This document shows positions 1-8,502 of a stretch of DNA of 24,350 bases, piece by piece. A program made the translations under genes and the position numbers. The notes beneath the pieces were generated by a model. That model had not been told where the DNA came from. It worked only from the letters and a program-made list of their open reading frames with translations, and made no database searches. The stretch spans positions 131,724,530 through 131,748,879 of the forward strand of contig JBOZIK010000001.1 in NCBI GenBank assembly GCA_051453625.1. Direction: 5' to 3'. How positions within the stretch are numbered: position 1 is the first letter of the stretch; every line of letters starts with the position of its first letter. Source of the stretch: Welwitschia mirabilis (Eukaryota > Gnetophyta > Gnetopsida > Welwitschiales).

Positions 1-1288
1 TTTGTGTTGAAATTTGATTAATACTATTCCTTAGATTAATTCCTAATTAGACACAAGTCATAAGGGCTGAGTTGGGTGGCAACAACTCATAAATTTGGTT
101 ATCATAGGCTTGCATTTCATTTCTCTTTCATACTTTGCATTGCATATTAGAATAGTTGCACTGTCAATTTCTTTTTTGCATACAAAAGCACAAAATTACT
201 CAAAAATCTTGAATTGAAATTTAAGTTAAATTCTTTCTCATTCATGTACTTGATTAGATTATTATCTTATGCTCTTCAGATTATGACATTCGTTGGTTAA
301 TTCATCCTATACTAAGCCTAATTACAATTTTCCTATTTATAGCGTTGATTACTTTTGAAATGCAAATTTAGGCAACCAACAGTGTACTAAAGAATAAAGC
401 CATAATGTGTAATAGCCCTTAAAACCTTAAAGGTGCAAATTATGAAGGTACTTAACTAAGATATCTTTCTCTATAATTTTTTTTAGAATGACCTCCTAAA
501 CCTTATCAACATTCATAGTTATCCTTTGAATTCTCGAATTACATTCTTTTCATCTATTCCACTTCCAAAATACATTATTTGTTTAAGGGTTTTAGTTTTA
601 GATGGAGTCACCATTGTAGGAGTGAACTAGCTATAACTATTGATTTCTTTATAAGTAGTTAAGAGATTAATAGTTTAAAAAGAATTAGGTTATAGACAGT
701 TAAAAGAAAGAAAAAAAGAAACATGAGAGATAAGATGTTTTTGTCATTATTAATCCAATAAGGCCTAGAAGGGAAAGGGAATATGATAAGACAAGAACTA
801 AAGTAGAGAGCAGAGTAAAATGAGTCATTCTTGTATTTATTTTAATATGGCTTTAACTTAGCATTTTAAAAATTAATGCACATATGACATGCTTATGGTA
901 CTAAGAAGAAATGAAACACTTGATTGTTTGAGATGTATAATCTTTTGGAAATGAATAAAGAGGACTTTTATGATGACTTTACCAAATGCGATTGATCAGA
1001 TATTTAGTTAAGTAATGTTATCATTGGGATTATTATTATTACTATAAATTTAGTATTAGGATTCTAGCATTTTTCTTAAGTAAGTCCATAAGGTATATAC
1101 TATGCCTTACCACCAAATCTATATGCTTCTATTTTAAGTGATGTTAAGTATACCATTGATAAGAGTATTGCGACATCTAAAACCTTCATAACCTAGATTA
1201 GTATAAAAGCTTTTAGTTATCTTATTCAATCTATATCACAGCCTAGGATTTATATCAACCTCACAACAACTATGCCTAGTAAAATCAT
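1..1288. other. AT-rich DNA without recognisable genes
   Basis: No coding frame, RNA gene or known element was recognised on either strand. A short perfect inverted repeat, TGAGTTG (68-74) against CAACTCA (83-89), could form a 7-bp stem with an 8-nt loop. If the primer-binding site at 1289-1306 is real, this stretch lies on the internal (leader/gag) side of a minus-strand retrotransposon. I could not find gag-like protein in it, so it is either leader sequence, too decayed to read, or unrelated DNA. Confidence 0.5.
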
Positions 1289-1306
1289 AACCTGGATCTA
1301 ATACCA
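1289..1306 (-). promoter_or_regulatory. Primer-binding site for initiator tRNA-Met, minus strand
   Basis: On the minus strand these bases read TGGTATTAGATCCAGGTT. This matches the complement of the 3' end of plant initiator tRNA-Met at 16 of 18 positions. It is separated by three bases (1307-1309) from a sequence that on the minus strand ends in GGATGTTACA at 1310, a typical LTR end in plant Ty3/gypsy elements. LTR end, short spacer and PBS together mark the inner edge of a 5' LTR whose element runs toward position 1. It is the best preserved of three such sites in the window. Confidence 0.72.
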
Positions 1307-1309
1307 AAA

Positions 1310-1342
1310 TGTAACATCCTAAAATCCACAATAAATAACTTC
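1310..1342 (-). mobile_element. Short LTR-end fragment
   Basis: These 33 bases carry a TGTAACATCCTAA-type LTR terminus (plus-strand view) but lead almost at once into a second PBS-like site and a second LTR-like end at 1364. The fragment is therefore either the tail of an LTR cut short by the adjacent 3.6-kb unit, or the product of a recombination inside the LTR end. Only the terminal dozen bases resemble the start of the larger units. Confidence 0.4.
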
Positions 1343-1360
1343 AAGCTTACTTTAATATTA
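1343..1360 (-). promoter_or_regulatory. Degenerate initiator tRNA-Met PBS of copy 1
   Basis: On the minus strand this reads TAATATTAAAGTAAGCTT and matches the tRNA-Met complement at about 11 of 18 positions, too weak to call alone. It aligns exactly with the clearer site at 4946-4963 and keeps the same three-base spacer to an LTR-like end (1364), here with TC where the plus strand would read TG. It is called by homology to copy 2. Confidence 0.5.
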
Positions 1361-1823
1361 AAATCTAACATCCTAAATTTTAATCTAATAATTATGAATG
1401 TTATTTAATTTAAACATCTCTTCTAGTAAGATACTTAAAAATTATTTTACTATAAATTATAAATAACTTTAACTACATGTTAATTTCAAATGTACCATTT
1501 GTAGCTTAAGTTAAGAATATAATAAGTTTATAAAACACAAGCATAAACATATAACTTTACATTAAGGGAGATTAAATAACACTGATAATTCTTCTAGTAA
1601 AAGGAAGATAAATACATTTCTAGCATATGCATATATCTATAACACTACCTTAATGCTAAAATAAATTTGAAAATAATATGTTATGTTTACATAAATATCA
1701 TAATTTATTTAGGACATCAAGGCCCCTAAACAAGAAGCATGAAATAGTACTTAATTGATCTTGCATTAGCTAGTGCATTCCAAGGTTTTCTTCACTGTAG
1801 ATCTTGCACATGCAAGCATGATG

Positions 1824-1850
1824 TGAGAACTGTAACCTTAACAGTTCTCA
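1824..1850 (-). other. Stem-loop A in copy 1
   Basis: A perfect 10-bp inverted repeat, TGAGAACTGT (1824-1833) and ACAGTTCTCA (1841-1850), encloses a 7-nt loop. The same structure occurs in copy 2 at 5443-5469 with an identical loop. In the minus-strand transcript it would lie about 700 nt downstream of the TATA box. Function is unknown. Confidence 0.6.
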
Positions 1851-2130
1851 GTATAATCCATGGTAAGTTTTAGATAAGTGGATGAGAGAATTCCAAGAAA
1901 AAGATAGGATTCTTAAGTAAAATTCAAATGTGATCAAGGCAATCCAAGAATGCAATGCCAAAAAGCCCAAGATATATAGACAATAATCCAAAATGCATTA
2001 CAAGGTATGATCAAAACAAAATTTTTAATTTATCTAGTTACACTCATTCAAAGGGGGTCATATACTTCCTCTACTCTTTAGGGGTAATCTATAGTAGTCT
2101 AAATGCATGTAACTAGTGGAGATTCATCTA

Positions 2131-2153
2131 CTTCCTTTACTTTCTAGAGGAAG
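2131..2153 (-). other. Stem-loop B in copy 1, with a preceding half-repeat
   Basis: CTTCCTTT (2131-2138) and AGAGGAAG (2146-2153) form an 8-pair stem, one pair being a T-G wobble, around a 7-nt loop. About 70 bases upstream a related block (about 2060-2099) repeats the CTTCC..CTACTCTTTAGGGG pattern, so the hairpin lies in an internal imperfect duplication. The equivalent in copy 2 is 5749-5773. Confidence 0.5.
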
Positions 2154-2580
2154 ATTTTAGTAATCCAAAATATATCAATAGAGGTTAATAAAAAGATCAT
2201 AAACTTAAATCAACATGGATAAGGCCTAAGGTAAAAGAATCCTAAACATGATGTATAATGTATGAATAAAAATTGTAAGCTTCGATAATATGTGAGATAC
2301 TAAATAAAACTTTCAAGAATGCAAGCATTACAAAATAGAAAGGAAATGCAAGAAAATAAGTAAGATAAGAAACATATAAGAAATAGATTAAATCAATAAA
2401 TCATAAAAGGAAATAATCCAAGCCAAAAATCCATACAAGAATGAAATGAAATACCACAAACCATACCTAAAATTAAATGAAGATTTCAAGGCTTCAAGGC
2501 TTTTCCAAGATTCAAGATTAAGGTTGTAATATTTAATAGTAAGAGCTTTCTCAAAATATGAAATATGAGGAGAATAAGGT

Positions 2581-2591
2581 TCTATTTATAG
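2581..2591 (-). promoter_or_regulatory. TATA box in copy 1, minus strand
   Basis: The minus strand reads CTATAAATAGA, with TATAAATA at 2583-2590, the usual plant LTR and Pol II core promoter form. Transcription would start near 2555 and run toward lower coordinates through the U5-like part to the PBS-like sites. It lies just downstream of a GGT/GGA repeat tract. The equivalent in copy 2 is mutated to TGTAAATA. No start site can be read directly from the sequence. Confidence 0.5.
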
Positions 2592-2649
2592 TAGAGAATG
2601 AAGGATGTAAAAAGACATGAGAATATGAAGAGAAACCATTAGAAAAGGG

Positions 2650-2709
2650 GATGGTAATGGTGGTGGAGGTGGTGGAAGTGGTGGATGTGGTGAAAGTGGT
2701 GAAGGTAGA
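2650..2709. repeat. GGT/GGA trinucleotide tract, copy 1
   Basis: About 60 bases are built mostly from GGT and GGA triplets with a few GAT, GTA and GAA interruptions (plus-strand view). The tract sits 60-130 bases upstream of the minus-strand TATA box. Reading it on the minus strand gives a run of Thr and Ser codons that opens short frames in more than one phase. I treat these as artefacts of the triplet repeat. Confidence 0.75.
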
Positions 2710-3402
2710 GTAAGTGATGAGGATTCCGTTACCTTGCAAAACCATTGGATGCATAATATTTCATCATAATAATACATTTATTAAAATAAGAAATAAAAAT
2801 AAACCACTAAAGAAAAAGTGTAACTATTAAATAAGAAAATAATGCAATCACTAACATATCCACCCACATGACCACAACTTTAACCACTACCTTAGTCATA
2901 AAAGATCATGATTAATTACTAAGAATTTACAATAAGAATAACTTTATGGATATTTAAAATAAAAGGACTTAAAATAAAAATTATAGCATAGATTTTTCAC
3001 AATATAATTATATCTCAATGATAGTAATAATGAGTATAATAACTAATTCAGATTGTGAATCCTATAATAATAAAATTCTCTTAATTAACTTTTTTACCTA
3101 AATATTTATACCTTGAAACTCTGAACATGATATTTATTTACCATGACAACATAACCTAATATCTTTGTATTCAATGTTGTAAATAGAGATTTGTTTGAAA
3201 TCATATGATGGATAGCACTTGTATCCATGAACCTTGTGGTTATTGTTAAAGAAATAACATTATTTACTATGTATTTTGTGTGTAGATTAACTATGTTACA
3301 GATAATATTAATATTATAATAAGCATTTTGCTTTATCTAAAAATGTTATGGTCAAAATAGTTAAGATGTATTTTTACTCTAAGTTTACACTCTAGTCCTA
3401 TA

Positions 3403-3539
3403 AGAATTCCATATAGGTACAACTATTATAATAATGAAGTGCGATACAAATGGGTACAAAGAGCACGTAATCGATAGGGAAGATTCCTAAGCTGCATAGA
3501 AGCCAACGAGGGACAGTAGTGTCTGCCACATGAGACTTA
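3403..3539. other. 137-base segment present only in copy 1
   Basis: Copy 1 and copy 2 match up to CCTATA (3397-3402 and 7065-7070) and resume at TGATGG (3544-3549 and 7075-7080). The copy 1 side holds about 137 extra bases, more GC-rich than the surroundings and with four CpG dinucleotides. No coding frame or known motif was seen. It may be an insertion in copy 1 or sequence deleted from copy 2. Confidence 0.65.
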
Positions 3540-4145
3540 CTAGTGATGGAGAGTATCCAACACTAGTGGTTGATAATCCTATATTAGATATAAAGATTAA
3601 TTACTAATTTAAAAGTATATTAAGATTTCATATTAAAACTCTAATGCACATTTATCTTTTAAATAGTAGTTAGTAGGTTTGACTCCAATAACAATTAAAT
3701 AAATCAATAAGTAATGTTATATGGAAGGATCCACATAAGACTATAATAAGCAAAGAGGAAAATAAAGAACAAAGGTTTGAAAGAGCTTTTTAAGAACAAA
3801 AATATTTTGATGATTATTATGATGATCTATTAGTAATTAAATACTCAATTGAGTAGAGTGATTTTACATCCTTGTATATTTGGGATAAAGAATAAGCCTT
3901 CTAACTTTAACACATCCTAAATTATAATAGATATATCTTTTACCTTTCTTTAGTTTTTATAATAAATTAATTATTTTTTGTGTAATAATACATATGATTC
4001 TTGAATTTTTGTAAGTAACAATATAGTTTTTTAAGTATTGACTACTAAAATGTATCATGAAAAGTTGCTTTTTTAGGTACTTTTTAGTAATGTATCATGA
4101 AATTTAATGGTACAACATGATTGAATTATTAAATATTATAAGAGA

Positions 4146-4177
4146 TCATATGATGACCATTTGATGGTATCATATGA
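4146..4177 (-). other. Stem-loop C in copy 1
   Basis: Two arms, 4146-4160 and 4164-4177, form a 14-bp stem with one bulged G and a TTG loop (core CATATGAT and ATCATATG). Copy 2 keeps it at 7709-7738 with one mismatch. It lies in the U3-like part of the unit, well upstream of the TATA box. It may be a cruciform, a palindromic protein-binding site or a small mobile remnant. Confidence 0.55.
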
Positions 4178-4945
4178 AACATACTTATAAAAGTTTTAAA
4201 TAATAAAAGATGAAACTTAATGATAGGACAAAAAATATTTTTTTTTAATGTATCTTCTTAATAACTTTTGATTATGTACATTGCATTTTTTAAAAATAAA
4301 ATACTCTTTTTGTAAAAGATTTGCATGATTTTTCCTGTACATGATCATAAATGAAATTAATAACATGTGATATAAACCCATACATATGTTTTAGGGCATG
4401 AAAAGAATCATAACCATAACCAAAAGGGGACACAAAATAATAGCTAAGATAGAAGCTATTATATTTTAGTAATGTTAAGAAAAGGAAAAATCTTAATTGG
4501 CTATTATCCTCAAAGAAACAAAGTAAAGGAAAATTTATAGAAGCAATGAAAGAAACCATACTTCTTCATATTTACAATAAATATTCTTATGATCTAACCT
4601 CTAGATATCATTTAGCATACTTACATAACACCTAACAAAGATTACAAGCCTCAGATTAGCATAAGAAAAGGCTATTTAGCAACATTTTCTGTATCTATGA
4701 TCTGTACAAGAAGCATCATTTATAATTAGTTTAAGATCATTTATAACAGAAGGAATTTGGTTATAAAAATACTTTATTTTGCATTTGTAATTTTATAAGA
4801 ACTCAATGTGGAATAATATTATTAAAATCTATTTTATTCTTATCTTATAAAATGTTTTTATTTCACTCTTGTCTTTCATACTAGATAAAAATTAGAATAA
4901 TTAAAATTATCAAAAGGAATTTCTATTTTAAAATTAAAATATTTT

Positions 4946-4963
4946 AAGCTTACTCTAATATCA
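4946..4963 (-). promoter_or_regulatory. Initiator tRNA-Met PBS of copy 2
   Basis: On the minus strand this reads TGATATTAGAGTAAGCTT and matches the tRNA-Met complement at 13 of 18 positions, with most differences being transitions. A three-base spacer (4964-4966) separates it from an LTR end that reads TGTAACATCC from 4967 on the plus strand. It marks the downstream edge of copy 2 seen as an LTR, yet copy 1 follows directly instead of gag. Confidence 0.6.
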
Positions 4964-5442
4964 AAGTGTAACATCCTAAGTTTTAACCCAATAATTATGA
5001 ATGTTATTTGATTTAAACATCTCTTCTAGCAAGATACTTAAGAATTATTTTACTATAAATTGTACATTACTATAACTACATGTTAATTTTAAATGTACCA
5101 TTTATAGCTTAAATTAAGAATACAATTAGTCTATAAAACACAAGCATAAACATATAACTTTACATAAAGGGGGGTTAAATAATACTTGTAATCCTTCTAG
5201 TAAAAGGGAGACAAATACATTTCTAACATATGCATATATCTGTAACACTTCCTTAATGTTAAAATAAATCTAAATACAATATTTTATATTCACATGAATA
5301 TTACAATTTATTTAGGACATCCAAGGGCCTTCAACTACATGCATCTAAACAACAAGCAAGAAATAGTACTCAATCCATCTTGCACTAGCTACCTCATTCT
5401 AAGGTCTTCTTGACTATAGGTCCTACACATGCGAGCACGACA

Positions 5443-5469
5443 TGAGAACTATAACCTTAATAATTCCCA
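5443..5469 (-). other. Stem-loop A in copy 2
   Basis: The arms are 5443-5452 and 5460-5469 and the 7-nt loop is identical to copy 1. One stem position changed on both sides (G-C in copy 1, A-T here). Two further positions are mismatched as plus-strand DNA but become G-U pairs in a minus-strand RNA, so all ten pairs remain possible in that transcript. Confidence 0.55.
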
Positions 5470-5748
5470 GTATGATCCAAGGTAAGGTTTAGATAAATGA
5501 GGGAGAGGGTTCTAAGTACAACATAAGATTCTTAAGTAAAATTAAAATGTGATTAAGAAAATCCAAGAATGCAATGCCAAATAATCCAAGATGTACTAAC
5601 AATAATCTAAACTGCATTGCAAGATATAACCAAAAAAACATTTTCAATTTATCTAGTTTCATTTATTTATAAGGGATCCTATACTCCCTTTACTCTTTGG
5701 AGGTAATTTATAATAATCTGAATGTATATAACTAGAGGGGATCCATCT

Positions 5749-5773
5749 ACTCCCTTTACTTTCTAAAGGGAGT
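5749..5773 (-). other. Stem-loop B in copy 2
   Basis: ACTCCCTTT (5749-5757) and AAAGGGAGT (5765-5773) form a perfect 9-bp stem with a 7-nt loop. Compared with copy 1, one pair changed on both sides (T-A there, C-G here). A related upstream block at about 5669-5709 repeats the CTCCCTTTACTCTTTGGAGG pattern. Confidence 0.5.
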
Positions 5774-6230
5774 TTTTAGCAATCTAGAATATATCAATAT
5801 AGATCAAAAAAAAGATCATTAACTTAAATCAATATGAATAAGGGCTAGGGTGAAAGAATCCTAAACATGATGTATAATGTATGAGTAAAACTTGTAAGCT
5901 TTAAAAATATCTGAGATACTACATAAATATTTCAAGAATGCAAGCATTACAAAATAAAAAGAAGATGCAAGCAAATAAGTAAGACAAGAAACATACAAGA
6001 AATATATTAATTCAATACATACACCATACAAGAAAATAATCCAACCCAAAAATCATATAAAAATAAAATAGAAGACCATAAAACATATCCAAGATTAAAT
6101 GAAGATTCAAGAACTTCTAAAGATTCCAAGGCTCCAAGGCTTTTCTAGGCTTCAAGATTAAGGCCACAAGATTCAATAGTAAGAGATTTTTCAAGATATG
6201 AAATATGAGGAGAAGAAGGTCCTATTTACA

Positions 6231-6241
6231 GTAGAGGATGA
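6231..6241 (-). promoter_or_regulatory. Mutated TATA box in copy 2
   Basis: At the place matching the copy 1 TATA box the minus strand reads TGTAAATA. One base differs from TATAAATA, so this promoter is probably weakened or dead. The flanks (GAGGAGAAGAAGG, and GTAGAGGATGAAGGATG on the plus strand) are well conserved. Confidence 0.4.
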
Positions 6242-6289
6242 AGGATGTGAAAAGACATGATAACATGAAGTGATACCATCAGAAAAAAG

Positions 6290-6362
6290 GGTGGTGATGA
6301 TGGTGGATATGGTGGAAGAGATGAAGGCGGTGGAAGTGGTGAAGGTGGTGGAAGTGGTGGGG
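6290..6362. repeat. GGT/GGA trinucleotide tract, copy 2
   Basis: About 70 bases of GGT, GGA and GAT triplets are homologous to the tract in copy 1 but differ in length and order of interruptions, as expected for repeat slippage after the duplication. Short frames of Thr/Ser on one strand and Val/Glu on the other cross it and look like by-products. Confidence 0.75.
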
Positions 6363-7708
6363 ATTCCATTACCTTGTAAATCCATTAGGTGCATAATATT
6401 TCATCATAAAAATGGATTTATTGAAATAAGGAATAAAAATAAACCACCTCATAAATATAATATCTATGTTTAAATAAAGAAAAAGTATAACTATTCAACA
6501 AAGAAAATAATGCAACCACTAACTTATCCACCCACATAACCACAACTTTAACCATTATCTTAACCATAAAATATCATGATTAAGTGTCAATAATTTACAA
6601 CAAAAATGACATTATGGATATTTCAAATGAAAGGACTTAAAATAAAACTTGTAGCATAAATTTTTTACAATATAACCATATCTCAATGATAGTAATAATA
6701 AGTACAATAACTAATTTATATTATGGATCCTATAGTAATAAAATTATTTTAATTAAATTTTTAAGTTAAACATTTATACCTTAAAAGTCTAAACATGAAA
6801 TTTATCTATCATGATGACATAACTTAATATCTTTGTATTCAATATTATAAATAGAGATTTGTTTGAAGTCATATGATGTGTAGCACTTGTGTGCATGAAT
6901 ATTATGGTTATTATTAAAGAAATAACATTATTTATTATGTATTTTAAGTGTAGAAAAGTTGTGTTAGAAATAATATTAGTATTATAATAAGTGTTTTAAT
7001 TTTGTATGAAAATGTTATGACCAAAATAGTTAAGATGTGTTTTTACTCTAGTTTTTCACTGAATCCTATACTGATGATGGAGAGTATCCAACACTAGTGG
7101 TTGAGAATCCTATACTAAATAGAATAGATTGATTAACTAATTTAAAAGTATATTAGGATTTCACATTAAAACCCTAATGCACATTTAGCTTTTAAATAGT
7201 AGTTAATAGGTTTTTCTCCAATAACAATTGAATAAATCAATAAGTAATATTATATGAAAGGATTTATCTAAGACTATAATAAGCAAAGAGGAAAATAAAG
7301 AACAAAGATCTGAAAGAGTTTTTCAACAACATAAATATTTTAATGATTATTATGATGATTCATTAGGAATTAAATAATCAAACAACTAGAGTGATTTTAC
7401 ATCCTTGTATATGTGAGATAAAGAATAATCCTTTTAACATTAACATATCCTAAACTCTAATAGGTATATCTTTTATCTTTCTTTATGTTTTCATAATAAA
7501 GTAATTCTTTTTTCTTATAATGATACATATGATTCTTAAGTTTTTGTAAGCAATAATGTAATTTTTTACGTATTAATTACTAAAATGTATAATGAAAAGC
7601 TACTTTCTTAGGTACTTTTTAGTGATGTACCATGAAAATCATTCTTGTGTTATCCTAGAAAAAATAAAATGGTGTAACTTAATTAAATTATTAAATATTA
7701 TAAGAGGC

Positions 7709-7738
7709 CTTATGATGACCATTTGATGGTATCATATG
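7709..7738 (-). other. Stem-loop C in copy 2
   Basis: The arms 7709-7722 and 7726-7738 match stem-loop C of copy 1, with the same bulged G and TTG loop and one mismatched pair near the base. Thirteen pairs remain. Confidence 0.5.
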
Positions 7739-8502
7739 AAACATACTTATGAAAGTTTTAAATACTAAAAGATGAAGCTTAATGAATGGATAAAAATTTT
7801 TTTTTTTTAATGTATCTTCTTAATAACTTTTTATTATTTACATTGCATTTTTTATTCTTTTTGTAAAAGCTTTACATGATTTTTCTTGTACATGATCATA
7901 AACAAAATTAATAACATGTGGTATAAATCCATCCATATGTTTGATAGCATGAAAACAATCATAATCATAACAAAAAGGGGGCCATGAAATAATAGCTAAG
8001 ATAGAAGCCATTGGATTTTAATAATGATAAGAAAAGAAAAAATCTCAATTGGCTATTATCCTCAAAGAAAAAAAGGAAATAAAAAGGTATAAACGCAATG
8101 AGAGAAACATACTTCTTCATATTCACTATAAATATCCTTATGATCTAACCAATAGACATCATTTAGCATACTTGTATAACACCTAACAATGGTTGCAAGC
8201 CTAAGATTAGTATTAGAGAAGGATATTTAGTAACATTTTCCTTAGCTATGATCTGTACAATAATCATTTTTTCTAATTAATTCAAGATCATTTTTAACAC
8301 AAAATAATTAATTTTAAAAATAATGTGTTTTGTGTTTGTAATTTATTAAGAACCCAATGTGGAATTATATTATTGAAATGTATTTTATTCTTATCTTATA
8401 AAATGTTTTTATTTCTCTTAGTTCTTGTATTTTATATTAGATAAAAATTAGAATAATCATAATTCTTAGAAAGTGGTTCTATTTCAAAATTAGAATATTT
8501 CT

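Larger units (their letters stand above)
1343..4945 (-). repeat. 3.6-kb tandem unit, copy 1 (putative long LTR, minus strand)
   Basis: This segment aligns along its whole length with 4946-8502, in the same orientation and order, at roughly 85-90 % identity in the stretches compared by eye. On the minus strand it carries, in order, a U3-like region, a GGT/GGA tract, a TATA box (2583-2590), a downstream region with stem-loops, a degenerate LTR end near 1364 and a degenerate initiator tRNA-Met PBS. No protein domain was found in it. Length, TATA box and PBS fit a long LTR of a Ty3/gypsy element, but a clear TG at the outer end (near 4945) is missing, so the LTR label is inference. It holds about 137 bases (3403-3539) that copy 2 lacks. 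Confidence 0.75.
4946..8502 (-). repeat. 3.6-kb tandem unit, copy 2 (putative long LTR, minus strand)
   Basis: This is the second copy of the unit at 1343-4945. It begins with a PBS-like site and an LTR-like end (4967) and runs to AAAATTAGAATATTT near 8502, where similarity to copy 1 stops. Copy 1 stops at the same point, immediately next to the copy 2 PBS, so the two units abut head to tail without internal element sequence between them. Order of parts is the same as in copy 1, but the TATA box is mutated. Small extra segments occur near 6448-6475 and 7639-7672, and the 137-base segment of copy 1 is absent. No protein domain was found. Confidence 0.75.

Noticed and set aside
2551-2777. Overlapping minus-strand open frames rich in Thr/Ser or Pro over the GGT/GGA tract (also 6191-6473 on both strands)
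   Set aside because: They are open only because the triplet repeat avoids stops in several phases; they are not conserved as one frame between the two copies.
4290-4559. 89-codon minus-strand open frame in copy 1
   Set aside because: The equivalent part of copy 2 (about 7850-8110) has no matching open frame; the hydrophobic, Phe/Tyr-rich composition is typical of AT-rich chance frames.
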